64,000 nucleotides of DNA, from the NCBI GenBank assembly GCA_903872345.1, contig CAIQKM010000187.1, forward strand, positions 62,001-126,000, given 5' to 3'. Under the pieces are notes generated by a model that did no database searches, was not told the origin of the DNA, and was given only the letters and a program-made list of their open reading frames with translations. A program made the translations under genes and the position numbers. Source of the DNA: an uncultured Verrucomicrobia subdivision 3 bacterium. Lineage in GTDB: Bacteria; Verrucomicrobiota; Verrucomicrobiia; Limisphaerales; UBA11358. Shown one piece after another: positions 43,073 through 53,009 of the stretch (positions are counted from its first letter, which is position 1; every line of letters starts with the position of its first letter).

Positions 43073-43201
43073 TTAAAGCCGCCCGCCGGGGCCGCGGTTT
43101 AACAGCCACAGCAGCAAAATCACCAGCAGCGTCAGCACAATGGTGAACAGCCAGGTAAAAAAACGGATCTGTCGCTGATGCGCCGAGGGTTTCTTTTTCA
43201 T
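43073..43201 (-). CDS. Tiny single-helix membrane protein
   Basis: The frame opens at 43267, but the ATG at 43201 gives a compact 42-residue peptide: a basic N-terminus (MKKKPSAHQRQIRF), one strongly hydrophobic helix (TWLFTIVLTLLVILLLWLL) and a basic tail (NRGPGGRL). Lys/Arg on both sides make topology uncertain. Family unknown. Confidence 0.45.
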   Translation of the reverse strand: MKKKPSAHQRQIRFFTWLFTIVLTLLVILLLWLLNRGPGGRL

Positions 43202-43658
43202 TCTGGAAAACCCGTCATTGCCCGGCCGAAAGTTTGCGATTTCTGCCAGACGTTTCGCCGGTGGCAACCGGGGAAAATACTCCGGGTGTTCGGTTGGCTT
43301 TTATGCCGATGATCAATTGCCGTGGTGGCCAGCCTGTTTGATTTCATAGCCGGGATATAAATTTCATACCCATCCTCGCTCCGCCGTTCGGCGGTTTGTC
43401 GCCGCCATCCGCGCATGAGTAGAACAATTATTACTGCTGATAAACAGGAAAATTGTCCTCAGACGCATCTAAGTAAAATGCCTAGTTGACTTAAACATCT
43501 CCCGGGGGGAGCTGGCGCTCAGCTATTGAAACTTGGGGCCGTGTCAAGCTGCGCCCCCCAGGCAGCGGGCTGGTCATGACCTTGGGCGGTGCAAGTAGCC
43601 AGCAGTGTGGGGGGATTTCAAAAACGGACGGGTTTTGGAGGTTTTTCGCCGGTAAATG
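43202..43658. other. Intergenic region without a recognisable gene
   Basis: About 455 bp lie between the tiny membrane-protein gene and the tRNA. There is a short palindrome, CCGCCGTTCGGCGG, at about 43381-43394 and AT-richer sequence around 43425-43490 with a TTGACT at about 43487. No frame shows a family signature and no clear terminator follows the tRNA. Confidence 0.5.
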
Positions 43659-43743
43659 TGGTGCGCATAAGAGGACTTGAACCTCTACGCCTTGCGGCAC
43701 TACCACCTCAAAGTAGCGTGTCTGCCAATTCCACCATATGCGC
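43659..43743 (-). tRNA. tRNA-Leu (GAG)
   Basis: Reverse-complement reading gives a class II tRNA of 85 nt. The acceptor stem is GCGCATA/TATGCGC with discriminator A and an encoded CCA (43659-43661). The anticodon stem CTACT/GGTAG encloses loop TTGAGGT, so the anticodon is GAG and decodes CUC/CUU. The long variable arm (TGCCGCAAGGCG) is typical of tRNA-Leu, and the T arm is AGAGG-TTCAAGT-CCTCT. Confidence 0.95.
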
Positions 43744-43925
43744 AACCGGGCGACAACTATAACGGATCGGCCGGCCCGAGTGAAGTGAAAAATGATGCGA
43801 ATAAAGCGGGGCTGCTACGGGCGCGGCAACTCCGCACTTTTCAAACGCGGGACCTTTGATATACTCCCCGTCCCGCTCCAGCCACCCGGCAGGTATTGCC
43901 GGTGTGGCGCGGGGAATCGCATTGT

Positions 43926-45143
43926 ATGGCATTGATTGTTCAAAAGTATGGCGGCACTTCGGTGGGGAACACCGACCGCATCAAGAACGTCGCCGCCCGC
44001 GTGGCCAAATACCACGCCCAGGGCGACCAGGTCGTCGTGGTCGTTTCCGCCATGAGCGGCGTGACCGATCATTTGATCAAGCTGGCCAAGGACATCATGC
44101 CCCTGCCCAGCGAACGCGAAATGGACGTCCTCCTCGCCACCGGCGAGCAGCAGACCATTGCCCTTACCGCCATTGCCCTGCATAACATTGGCATCAAGGC
44201 CGTATCCCTCACCGGCGCCCAGGCGGGCATTGTGACGGATGGTGTTCATACCAAGGCCAAGATCAATAATATTACGCCCAAGGCGGCCCGCGACCTGCTG
44301 AATGCCGGCAATGTCGTCATTGTGGCCGGTTTCCAAGGCGAAACCCAGGAAGGTCAGATCACCACGCTCGGCCGCGGGGGGTCCGATCTCACCGCCATTG
44401 CGTTGGCCGCCGCCCTCAAGGCCGACCTCTGCCAGATTTATACCGATGTGGATGGCGTTTATACCGCCGATCCGCGCATTGTGCCCACCGCCCAAAAACT
44501 GGCGGAAATCTCCTACGACGAAATGCTCGAACTCGCCAGCCTGGGGGCCAAGGTGATGCAGAGCCGCTCGGTGGAATTCGCCAAGAAATTTGGCGTGGTG
44601 TTTGAAGTCCGCTCCAGCCTCAACGAAAACCCCGGAACCATTGTGAAAGAAGAAACCAAAAGCATGGAAGGCGTCGTCGTGCGCGGCGTCGCGCTCGATA
44701 AAAACCAGGCCAAGATCACGCTCATCGGCGTGCCGGACAAACCCGGCGTGGCCGCCCGGATCTTCAAGGCCCTCGGCGATGCCACGGTGAACGTGGACAT
44801 GATCATCCAGAACATCAGCCACGGCACCAGCTCCCCGGCCACGGACATCTCCTTCACCACTGACAAGCCCGACCTGCTCAAGGCCCAAAAGGTGATCGAC
44901 GGCCTCAAAGCCGAGGTCGGCATTCGCGAAGTGACCACCGCCGAAAAGATCGGCAAGCTCTCCATCGTCGGCGTGGGCATGAAATCGCACACCGGCGTGG
45001 CCGGCAAACTGTTCGACACCCTCGCGAAGGAAGGCGTGAACATCGACATGATTTCCACCAGCGAAATCAAGATCTCCGTCGTGATCGACCTGGCCAAGGG
45101 CGAAGCCGCCCTCAAGGCGGTACACGCGGCGTTTGTGGATTAA
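43926..45143 (+). CDS. lysC: Aspartate kinase (aspartokinase, two ACT domains)
   Basis: From ATG 43926 this is a 405-residue monofunctional aspartokinase. The amino-acid kinase domain (1-245) has [22 protein letters not shown] at the N-terminus, [23 protein letters not shown] and [16 protein letters not shown], and [16 protein letters not shown]. Two ACT domains follow (about 262-330 and 340-405; [20 protein letters not shown] and [29 protein letters not shown]), the class inhibited by Lys and/or Thr. The enzyme phosphorylates L-aspartate for Lys/Thr/Met/diaminopimelate synthesis. The upstream ATG at 43896 is less likely; a TATACT at 43860-43865 could be its -10 box. No lysine riboswitch is visible in the 180-bp leader. 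Confidence 0.95.
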   Translation: MALIVQKYGGTSVGNTDRIKNVAARVAKYHAQGDQVVVVVSAMSGVTDHLIKLAKDIMPLPSEREMDVLLATGEQQTIALTAIALHNIGIKAVSLTGAQAGIVTDGVHTKAKINNITPKAARDLLNAGNVVIVAGFQGETQEGQITTLGRGGSDLTAIALAAALKADLCQIYTDVDGVYTADPRIVPTAQKLAEISYDEMLELASLGAKVMQSRSVEFAKKFGVVFEVRSSLNENPGTIVKEETKSMEGVVVRGVALDKNQAKITLIGVPDKPGVAARIFKALGDATVNVDMIIQNISHGTSSPATDISFTTDKPDLLKAQKVIDGLKAEVGIREVTTAEKIGKLSIVGVGMKSHTGVAGKLFDTLAKEGVNIDMISTSEIKISVVIDLAKGEAALKAVHAAFVD

Positions 45144-45156
45144 ACCATTTGCAGGC

Positions 45157-45380
45157 ATGGCGACCCGGATCATTTCCGTCCAACCGCTTCCAGGTTGCCG
45201 CCTGCATGTCTCTTTCGCTGACGGATTGGCCGGGATTTTCCCTGTGAACCCCGGCGACGTGGCGGCGTTTTTCTGAAACTGCTGGCCCCGGCTGTTTTCA
45301 ATGCGGTTGCCATCAATCCCGATTTTGGCTGCGTCGAATGGCCGGGCGGGATTGACCTTTGTCCGGACACCATGCATTAA
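45157..45380 (+). pseudogene. Frameshifted DUF2442-like gene
   Basis: The first frame from ATG 45157 reads MATRIISVQPLPGCRLHVSF ADGLAGIFPVNPGDVA and then stops. The next frame continues GVFLKLLAPAVFNAVAINPD, FGCVEWPGGIDLCPDTMH and ends at TAA 45378-45380. Joined, they match the DUF2442 pattern (short N-terminal beta-hairpin, DG...I...P, GVF..L.D...F, D...G.V.WPNG.DL.PD.LY). The span of 224 bp is not a multiple of three. The shift lies around GTGGCGGCGTTTTT (about 45258-45272), so a real mutation or a sequencing error is possible. Confidence 0.7.
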
Positions 45381-45610
45381 TCCATGGCCGAAATCATTGC
45401 TTCGGCGGAAACCTATCAAGCCGTCGCTTTACGCGATGCATCTCGGACCAAGCCGGCGGCTTCCCAAGTAAAGCCGGTCTGAGTGTCGGCCCCGGCGGAT
45501 TGCAATGCGTTGAGGCTCGTTGACATCCATGCCTTGCGGTTTTAAGTTTGCCTTCGGATGACGGCCATGGGCAAGGGATTGGCAGCGAGAAATTGCAAAC
45601 GGAGGTTTGC

Positions 45611-46801
45611 ATGAAATCCCTTATTATCCTCATCCTTGCCAACCTGTTCGCGGCGATGTTGGTTGCCGCCGCCATGGTGGCGGCGGATATGGAGTGGTCA
45701 GTGGTAGACTCGGCCGGCGTTTTGGCGTTAATGTTTTTTGGCTGCCTGGCTTTCGTCAACTTGGGGTACATCTTATTTGCCTGGAACAAGCGGCGCAGGC
45801 GGGCATTCCTCCCATTGGCCTCCTATTTGGTTTTCGCCGGGCTGGCCGCCTTAGTTATGGATTACGGCACAAAATTTGTCTGGTGGAACACCCCGTTACA
45901 ACCCGATACGTTTTTAACCGGTCAGCGCCGCGCCGATTTGACAGCCGCCGCCATGGCTTTGGATGGAAAAGGTTACTCAGGAATCGCTGACGAAGGGTTG
46001 AACATAGTCGCGTTGAGCATAGAAATGTTAGATGGCCACCCACGCCGGAAGGTGGATCAACAAGTGATTAACACCATGAAGCGGTACGGGCTGGTGGAAG
46101 CTGACATGGATGATGCGCAGGGGATTGTTCAATTCCTGTTTTGCAATAACCGTCTTAATTGCGAATATATTTGGTCAAAACCCGACCTGACCGCCCAGGA
46201 CGCCTTGTCCTCCACCATTTTTGATGAGCAAATTCACTGGAATACTCTGACGGCAATCATCCGGCATTTCCAAGGTGGCGAATCGACCAACCGCCCGCCG
46301 GAGACGTCCAGAGTGCGGGCTGATTTCCCCTTTATGCAGCTGAAAGCGATGCTGGGTGATGACTTGGTTATTCGTCTTGCCGCCACTGAACCGGGGCAAC
46401 TTGTTGGGGAGGCAGACCGGAAAGCCGTGCTGGCTGTGTTAAACCGGCAGCGGATGCCAGCCAGCCGTTTGCTGGAAAATCCGAGCGTTACCTATGAAAA
46501 CTGGGGCACACATGGTTTTAAAAAAGAAGCCCTTTGCTTAAATGGCACCAAATACCGGGGTGGTTTGGATGGCTATTGGGAAGCAGACCAGGTCAAAAAA
46601 GTCATGGACGCAGGTTTGGTGACTTATGCGGCGGATGGCCGGCATCTGAAAATCAAGGAGGGGTTGAGTCCCCAACAATCCTACGAAGTGGAATGGGCGC
46701 AGGTGGGCATTATGTCACTCGCTTACGGGGAAGTGCTGTCCAAGCGCCAGTTTCCCAAACTCAAAGCCCTCGGGGATCATTGGTACTATTTTTGCCGGTG
46801 A
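45611..46801 (+). CDS. Unknown membrane-anchored protein
   Basis: ATG 45611 is preceded by GGAGG (45601-45605), one of the few clear SD sequences in the window. The product is 396 residues with three N-terminal helices (about 3-27, 35-57 and 66-84) and a soluble domain of about 310 residues. Features of that domain are AAAMALDGKGYSGIADEGLNIVALSIEML, FLFCNNRLNCEYIW and a C-terminus ending KALGDHWYYFCR. No family is recognised. Base composition is somewhat less GC-rich than its neighbours and codon choice more relaxed, which hints at transfer. It is preceded by a decayed DUF2442 gene. Confidence 0.55.
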   Translation: MKSLIILILANLFAAMLVAAAMVAADMEWSVVDSAGVLALMFFGCLAFVNLGYILFAWNKRRRRAFLPLASYLVFAGLAALVMDYGTKFVWWNTPLQPDTFLTGQRRADLTAAAMALDGKGYSGIADEGLNIVALSIEMLDGHPRRKVDQQVINTMKRYGLVEADMDDAQGIVQFLFCNNRLNCEYIWSKPDLTAQDALSSTIFDEQIHWNTLTAIIRHFQGGESTNRPPETSRVRADFPFMQLKAMLGDDLVIRLAATEPGQLVGEADRKAVLAVLNRQRMPASRLLENPSVTYENWGTHGFKKEALCLNGTKYRGGLDGYWEADQVKKVMDAGLVTYAADGRHLKIKEGLSPQQSYEVEWAQVGIMSLAYGEVLSKRQFPKLKALGDHWYYFCR

Positions 46802-46900
46802 CTGGCGTTTAACGTTTAAGCCTGATTTTTACCCACTGGACTCGCTCCGGTGACTCGATTATGCTAACCGGCACACCCATTAATTCCGTTTAACACCAAT

Positions 46901-49900
46901 ATGATGCAAAGGAATGTTCATCGCGTCTGGATGGCGTTTGCTTTGCTCGCCATGTTTTTGGGCGGCACCGCCGTTCCGGCGGCTGTCACGCTGGCGACTT
47001 TGGGTTCGACGGCCCCGACGCCGGGGTTGAGTGACGTGTCCCAGTTAAGCGTTGCGGGGCAGGCCAATAAGCCTGACGGCTTGAATTATTATACGGACAA
47101 CCAGGTTTCCTACGGCAGCGGTGAGCCAGGCCAAAGCTTTCTTACTCCGGGCGGCGCGACGGGGTTTACGCTGACTTCGCTCACCATGCGAACCGGCGGC
47201 GGCACCACCTCCGGAACCACCACGGCCCAGAATTATGTCTTGCACATCTATTCGGTGAGCAACGGCGTGGCCACCCTGATCACAACTTACGGCGCGACCA
47301 ATTTTACTTTCACCGACGGCGATTGGTTGCAGTGGCGCAATCTCAGCGTTTCGCTGGCCGCCAATTCGCTTTACGCGTATTCGTTTGGCAAAATGTCCAC
47401 GGCCGTCGGCGGTTGGGAGGCCATGGCGAATGCGGCGACCAATCCCTATGCCGGCGGCGAGCTCGGCATGTTTCCCGTGGCGGGCGGCACGATCACCTTT
47501 GGCTCCAGCCACAACTATGATGCGGCCTTTGATGTGGGGCTGGTTTCCACCGGACCGCCGACGGCGCCCGTCGTCACCAATCTGCCCGCGACCACCATTC
47601 AAGCCGTCGGGGCGGCGCTTAATGGAAAAATCGTCTCCACTGGCGGCAGCCTGCCTTACGTCACGGTCTATTACGGAACCAACGACGGTTCCACGAACGT
47701 CCTGACCTGGTCCAACAGCGTAACCCCTGGTGCGCAGACCGGCAGTTTTTCGACGAACGTCACGGGCCTCAAGCCGAACACGACGTATTACTTTGCGGCG
47801 CAGGCATCCAACGCCGTTGGCGTCACCTGGGCAAAGCCTTCATTAAGTTTTGCCACGCCCACGGCCACGCTGCCGTCGGTCACGAACCAGCCGGCGACCG
47901 GGATTTCCGCCACCTTTGCCACGGTCAACGGCCAGGTGCTGAACACCGGCAACGAATATCCGATCACCCGGATTTATTATGGCACCAGCGACGGCGGCAC
48001 CAACCCGGCCGCTTGGGCGAACCAGTTTTCCGCCGGCCCGCAAGCCGGCGCCATCGTGGTTCAGGTCGGTGGATTGACCGCCGGCACGGCATATTATTTT
48101 TCGATTTCCGTCTCCAACTCAGCCGGCCTGGCGTGGGGCGGCCCGTCCCAGGCTTTTACCACGCTGGCCGGCCCGCAAAAAACCTCCGTACTGACCTACC
48201 ATTACAACAACACCCGCCAGGGCTTGAATGCCGGTGAAACGCTGCTCACACCTGCCAACGTCAACGTGGCCAGCTTTGGCAAGCTGTTCAGCTACGCGGT
48301 GGATGGCTACGTTTATGCGCAGCCGCTGATACTGACGAACCTGGCCGTTCCCGGCAAAGGCATACGCGATGTGCTCTTCGTCTCCACCATGCATGATACC
48401 GTCTATGCGTTCGACGCGAACAGCAATAGTGATGCGAACGGCGGGCTGCTCTGGAAAACCAACCTCGGCATTGCCGCGAATTCGCCGACGCCCGAATATG
48501 GCCAGCGCTACCATCCGGGCACGGGCAACCTCGATGTCGTTCCGGAGGAAGGCATGGTGGGCACGCCGGTGATTGACCCGGCCAGCGGCACGCTCTACGT
48601 GGATGTTTTCACCCGCGAGGTGCAGGCCGGTGTTTCCACGAACTATTATCATCGCATCCACGCGCTCGATGTCACCACCGGCAATGAACGGTCCTACAGT
48701 CCGGTGGTGGTGGCCGGGTCCGTGACCGGAACCGGTGTCAATGGCAGCGGCGGCGTGGCGGGGGCCGGCACCGGGTCGACGATCACTGATGGCGGCCCAA
48801 CGGTGACCTTTTCGGCCATCCAATCCTGCGGCCGCCCGGCGCTGACCCTGGCGGGTGGCATCTTATATGCCGCCTTTGGCAGTCACGATGACACCGATCC
48901 TTACCACGGCTGGGTGTTTGGCTATAATGCCACCAATCTTTCAGTGGCGAGCATTTACTGCACCACGCCCAATGCGCGGCTTGCCGCGTTTGGTTCCAAC
49001 GCGGGCGAAGGCGCCATCTGGCAGGGCGGCAACGGACTGCTGGTGGATGCCAGCACCAATCTCTATTTCGAAACCGGCAACGGCGCGTTCAGCGCCAACA
49101 CGAACGGCGGCGATTACGCCGACAGCTTCGTGAAACTCTCGACCGCCACCAACAAGCTTGCCGTCGCGGATTACTTCACGCCCTACAATCAGGCCGCGCT
49201 GCAATCGAACGATAGCGATCTCGGCTCGGGCGGCCCCTTGCTGTTGCCGGATTCAGTCGGCAGTGTGGCCCATCCGCATCTGCTGGTCGGCTGCGGCAAG
49301 GAGGGGAAAATTTATCTCGTGGACCGGGACAACATGGGCCGGTTCAATTCCGGCGGCGACACCAATGTGCAGGAATTGCCCGGCGCGGTTGGCGGCACCT
49401 GGAGTTCGCCCGCCTATTTCAACAACCAGATTTATTACCACGGCAACGGCGACGTGCTGAAGGCGTTCCTGATCACCAATGGGCTCCTGGTGGCCACGCC
49501 GGCCTCAAAATCCGCCACCAGCTTCGGTTTTCCCGGGGCCACGCCGACGGTTTCCGCCAATGGCACGAATGGCGGCATTGTGTGGGACATCGACCCGACG
49601 GCCTATTTGAGCAGCGGCGCGGCGGTGTTGCATGCTTATAACGCCACGAATGTGGCCATCGAATTATACAACTCCAGCCAGAACCTGGCGCGCGACAATC
49701 CGGGGCCGGCGGTGAAAATGGTCCCGCCGGTCATCGCCGGCGGCAAAGTGTATGTCGGCGCCCAATATGCCGTCTCCGTTTATGGCACTGCGATTTTTCT
49801 GGCCACGCCGGTCATCAGCCCGGCCGGCGGAAACTTCACCAACGCCACGACTGTCACGCTGTCCGACGCCACGGCCGGCGTTTCGCTCTATTACACCCTG

Positions 49901-52282
49901 AACGGCACCGCGCCCACCACCGCCTCGACGCTTTACACGGGCCCGTTTGCCTTGACCAACAGCGCGGTGGTGCAGGCCATCGCGGTGGCCAATGGCGCGG
50001 TCAACAGCGCGATCGCCAGTGCGTCGTTCGTCAATACGGCGGCCGCGGGCAACGGCACCGGCCTGCGCGGGGAATATTTTGCCAATACATCCAGCGGCAG
50101 CCCGTTTGCCGGTTCGCCGGTGCTGGTGACGACCAACGGGACCGTGAACTTCTCGTCGGTCACGAACTGGCCGGGCGCGCCCGTGGGCAGCAACCATTTC
50201 GCCGTGCGTTGGACCGGTTCCGTGCAACCGCAATTCAATGAGACTTACAATTTCATCACCACCGCCGATGACGGTGTGAGATTGTTCATCAACGGGCAAT
50301 TGCTCATCAATGACTGGCTGACCAAGACCAACGCGACATCCCGGACCAATTCCATTTCCCTCGCCGCCCAGCAGTTCTACACGATCGAACTGGATTACTA
50401 TCAGGAAACCAACAGCGCCAGCGTGACGCTCGCCTGGAGCAGCCTTTCCACCCCGTTGAGCGTGGTGCCGCCAACGCAGTTGTATCCGTTCACCAATCCG
50501 CCGCCGACGGTCGCCCTCACCGCGCCGCTGACCGGTGCCAGTTATACTGCGGCCGCCAGCGTCACCCTCAGCGCCGACGCCGATGCGCCGAACAACCCGA
50601 TCAGCAGCGTTAGTTTCTATGGCAACGGCAGTTTTCTGGGTAGCGTGAGCACCGCGCCTTACACGCTCACGACCACCGGGCTGGCGGCCGGCAGTTACGC
50701 TTTGACTGCTGTCGCCACGGATGCCAGCGGTTTGAGCAGCACTTCCGCCGTGGTCAGCGTGACCGTGAACACCGGCAGCGGCCTGGCCTACGGCCTTACA
50801 ACCACCGCGCCGGTCAAAGCGTTTTTGAATATGCCCGCGACCTACGCCGGCGGCTCTCTCCCAGCGCAATTGTCGCTCACCGGCGTCTTCAGCAACACGG
50901 CCGCCATGATTCCGACCAATGGCCTGATTCCCTACAGCGTCAATACGCCCCTTTGGTCCGATGGCGCGCTCAAAACGCGTTACCTTGCCATCCCGAACAA
51001 CGGCGGCCCGCTGACGCCCGACCAGCAGATCGGGTTCGATCCGAACAATCCCTGGACGTTTCCCGCCGGCAGCGTGTTCGTAAAGACCTTTGAGCTGAAT
51101 ACCGACACCACGAACCCCAACGTCAGGCACCGGCTCGAAACGCGCCTGATTGTGCGCGACAACAACGGCGGCGTTTACGGCGTCACTTACAAATGGCGCG
51201 CCGACAACAGCGATGCCGACCTGCTGTCGGGCAGCCTGACCGAGGCCATCACCATCACGAACGCCGGCGGCACCACCACCCAGTCATGGTACTACCCCAG
51301 CCCCGCCGACTGCCTGACCTGTCACACGGCCGTGGGCGGCTACGTGCTCGGCGTGAAGACCCGGCAATTGAACCTCAATCAAACCTATGCCGCCACCGGC
51401 GTAACCGACAATCAATTGCGCGCCTTGAACCGCCTCGGCTGCTTTAATCCCGCGTTTGATGAAGCCGCGATCCCCAGCTTCCAGCAGCTTGCCGCCCTCA
51501 CCAATCTCGCCGCGTCCCTGGAACAGCGCGCCCGATCCTATATTGACGCCAACTGCTCGCAATGCCATCAGCCCGGTGGCACCGGGCCAACCTTTGACGC
51601 GCGTTACACCACGCCGCTGGCCAGCCAGAACCTCATCAATGGCGGATTGGACTCAAGCGGTTTCGCCATGATCGTGCCCCAGGATGTCTGGCGCTCCGAA
51701 ATTCCGCCGCGCCTGAACACCAACGCGCCTGCCGTCCGCATGCCGCCGCTCGCCCGCAATCTCATTGATACCAATGCCGTCCAGGTGATTCTCGACTGGA
51801 TCAACAGCCTGCCCGGCACCCCCGCCCAGGCGCCGCCCGGCATCACCCCCAACGGCGGCAATTACTTTAAGTCCGTCGCCGTCGCCCTGGTGGCCCCGGA
51901 CACCAATGCCACGATCTATTACACGCTCGACGGCACCACGCCCACAACGAACTCGCTGCTGTATGCCGGTTCGTTCAACGTGTCCGGCAACGCCACCGTT
52001 GCCGCCAGCGCCTGGCGAACGGGCTATAATAACAGCGTGGCCGCCACCGCCTTGTTCTATATCACGCCGGTGCAATTCACCGCCGCGAACTTTGCCACAA
52101 ACCGCCAGTTCCAATTGGGCTTCCTGGGCGCCACGGGCAGTAATTACGTGCTGCAGGCCAGTACAGACCTGCTGAATTGGACGGCGATCAGCACGAATGC
52201 CGCCACCACCAACGCCTTCTACCTGTACGATCCGTCCGCGACCAATTTCCGCCAGCGTTTCTACCGTGTGTTACAGCAATAA
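46901..52282 (+). CDS. Giant exported composite protein: Fn3, PQQ-like propeller, PA14, Ig-like, di-heme and chitobiase-type domains
   Basis: This 1793-residue protein has a signal peptide ([21 protein letters not shown]). Domains in order are: a beta domain (about 40-220), two Fn3-like repeats (about 225-425), a PQQ-like propeller (about 430-965; [23 protein letters not shown]), a chitobiase-type module (about 966-1046), PA14 (about 1054-1200; [29 protein letters not shown]), an Ig-like module (about 1203-1290), a heme module (about 1305-1645) with CLTCH (1471-1475) and CSQCH (1552-1556), another chitobiase-type module, and a C-terminal module ending RFYRVLQQ. The heme module resembles the SO2930-type cytochrome repeats of Planctomycetes/Verrucomicrobia. 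It may be a surface redox/sugar-binding protein. The next gene overlaps its last 17 bases. Confidence 0.82.
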   Translation: MMQRNVHRVWMAFALLAMFLGGTAVPAAVTLATLGSTAPTPGLSDVSQLSVAGQANKPDGLNYYTDNQVSYGSGEPGQSFLTPGGATGFTLTSLTMRTGGGTTSGTTTAQNYVLHIYSVSNGVATLITTYGATNFTFTDGDWLQWRNLSVSLAANSLYAYSFGKMSTAVGGWEAMANAATNPYAGGELGMFPVAGGTITFGSSHNYDAAFDVGLVSTGPPTAPVVTNLPATTIQAVGAALNGKIVSTGGSLPYVTVYYGTNDGSTNVLTWSNSVTPGAQTGSFSTNVTGLKPNTTYYFAAQASNAVGVTWAKPSLSFATPTATLPSVTNQPATGISATFATVNGQVLNTGNEYPITRIYYGTSDGGTNPAAWANQFSAGPQAGAIVVQVGGLTAGTAYYFSISVSNSAGLAWGGPSQAFTTLAGPQKTSVLTYHYNNTRQGLNAGETLLTPANVNVASFGKLFSYAVDGYVYAQPLILTNLAVPGKGIRDVLFVSTMHDTVYAFDANSNSDANGGLLWKTNLGIAANSPTPEYGQRYHPGTGNLDVVPEEGMVGTPVIDPASGTLYVDVFTREVQAGVSTNYYHRIHALDVTTGNERSYSPVVVAGSVTGTGVNGSGGVAGAGTGSTITDGGPTVTFSAIQSCGRPALTLAGGILYAAFGSHDDTDPYHGWVFGYNATNLSVASIYCTTPNARLAAFGSNAGEGAIWQGGNGLLVDASTNLYFETGNGAFSANTNGGDYADSFVKLSTATNKLAVADYFTPYNQAALQSNDSDLGSGGPLLLPDSVGSVAHPHLLVGCGKEGKIYLVDRDNMGRFNSGGDTNVQELPGAVGGTWSSPAYFNNQIYYHGNGDVLKAFLITNGLLVATPASKSATSFGFPGATPTVSANGTNGGIVWDIDPTAYLSSGAAVLHAYNATNVAIELYNSSQNLARDNPGPAVKMVPPVIAGGKVYVGAQYAVSVYGTAIFLATPVISPAGGNFTNATTVTLSDATAGVSLYYTLNGTAPTTASTLYTGPFALTNSAVVQAIAVANGAVNSAIASASFVNTAAAGNGTGLRGEYFANTSSGSPFAGSPVLVTTNGTVNFSSVTNWPGAPVGSNHFAVRWTGSVQPQFNETYNFITTADDGVRLFINGQLLINDWLTKTNATSRTNSISLAAQQFYTIELDYYQETNSASVTLAWSSLSTPLSVVPPTQLYPFTNPPPTVALTAPLTGASYTAAASVTLSADADAPNNPISSVSFYGNGSFLGSVSTAPYTLTTTGLAAGSYALTAVATDASGLSSTSAVVSVTVNTGSGLAYGLTTTAPVKAFLNMPATYAGGSLPAQLSLTGVFSNTAAMIPTNGLIPYSVNTPLWSDGALKTRYLAIPNNGGPLTPDQQIGFDPNNPWTFPAGSVFVKTFELNTDTTNPNVRHRLETRLIVRDNNGGVYGVTYKWRADNSDADLLSGSLTEAITITNAGGTTTQSWYYPSPADCLTCHTAVGGYVLGVKTRQLNLNQTYAATGVTDNQLRALNRLGCFNPAFDEAAIPSFQQLAALTNLAASLEQRARSYIDANCSQCHQPGGTGPTFDARYTTPLASQNLINGGLDSSGFAMIVPQDVWRSEIPPRLNTNAPAVRMPPLARNLIDTNAVQVILDWINSLPGTPAQAPPGITPNGGNYFKSVAVALVAPDTNATIYYTLDGTTPTTNSLLYAGSFNVSGNATVAASAWRTGYNNSVAATALFYITPVQFTAANFATNRQFQLGFLGATGSNYVLQASTDLLNWTAISTNAATTNAFYLYDPSATNFRQRFYRVLQQ

Positions 52283-53000
52283 GCATCGCCGGCAGCCGGG
52301 CTCGGCCTTCACTTTGATCGAGTTGCTGGTGGTCATCGCCATCATAGCGATACTCGCCGCCCTGCTGCTGCCCGCGCTGGCGGCGGCGAAAAAGAAAGGG
52401 CAGCAGGCGGTCTGCCTTTCCCAGCTCAAGCAAATCGGCCTCGCCTTTGCCGTTTATCTGACGGATAACACCAGCCATTTCCCTGACCGGCGCGATTTGA
52501 AATCCGCGCTGGCCGGCGGTTACCATCCCTGGACCAGCTGGCCGCCGTCCGATCCCCGCGGCGGCTGGGCGGCCATGGTGTTCAAAGATTCCGGCACCAG
52601 CGATGCCCTGTGGTCCTGTCCGGCGGCCGCCAATTCCACCACCGGCAACGCCATTCAATCGCTGCAGGCCGGTTCAACCAATGCCAATCCGCCGAGTGTG
52701 CGCTACTGGTTGTGGCGTTTTGACCGGCCGGACGACCCGGTGGGGCAGGAGGATTTCTGGGGCAAGTCCGACGCGCAGGCGGTGGCCGATCTGGTGGCCG
52801 CCGCCGTCACGGATGCCACGCTCGGAACGGTGAATGGTGCGAGCGACGTGGAACTGGCGGTGGATCCCTATTTCCCCGCCACCATTGCCACCGTGCCGCC
52901 GGAGTTGAAAGGGCACACCATCCATGCCGGCGGCCGCTGCCGGGTTTTCCTCGACAACCACGTGCAGTTCATCAAGGATGCGCGCACGCCGCTGCCCTAG
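52266..53000 (+). CDS. Pseudopilin-like protein overlapping the giant gene
   Basis: The frame is open upstream, but GTG 52266 gives a short prepilin leader, [44 protein letters not shown], so the gene overlaps the preceding stop by 17 bp and is probably translationally coupled. The product is 244 residues. The residue before the cleavage site is Ala instead of the usual Gly. The soluble part has [25 protein letters not shown], a Cys in [10 protein letters not shown], and ends [22 protein letters not shown], the H-x-DG-like terminal strand with D replaced. It lies between two paralogous heme proteins. Confidence 0.82.
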   Translation: MCYSNKHRRQPGSAFTLIELLVVIAIIAILAALLLPALAAAKKKGQQAVCLSQLKQIGLAFAVYLTDNTSHFPDRRDLKSALAGGYHPWTSWPPSDPRGGWAAMVFKDSGTSDALWSCPAAANSTTGNAIQSLQAGSTNANPPSVRYWLWRFDRPDDPVGQEDFWGKSDAQAVADLVAAAVTDATLGTVNGASDVELAVDPYFPATIATVPPELKGHTIHAGGRCRVFLDNHVQFIKDARTPLP

Positions 53001-53009
53001 GCGGGAAGC

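Noticed and set aside
43491-43745. Minus-strand frame of 84 codons beginning MRIWWNWQTRYFEVVV
   Set aside because: It reads through the tRNA-Leu gene; the start of the peptide is a translation of the tRNA.
43744-43925. Lysine riboswitch upstream of the aspartate kinase gene
   Set aside because: The 180-bp leader shows only a small CCGGC-GCCGG hairpin and none of the conserved lysine-riboswitch core.
44513-45115. 200-codon frame antisense to the aspartate kinase gene
   Set aside because: It is fully covered by a well-conserved aspartokinase on the other strand.
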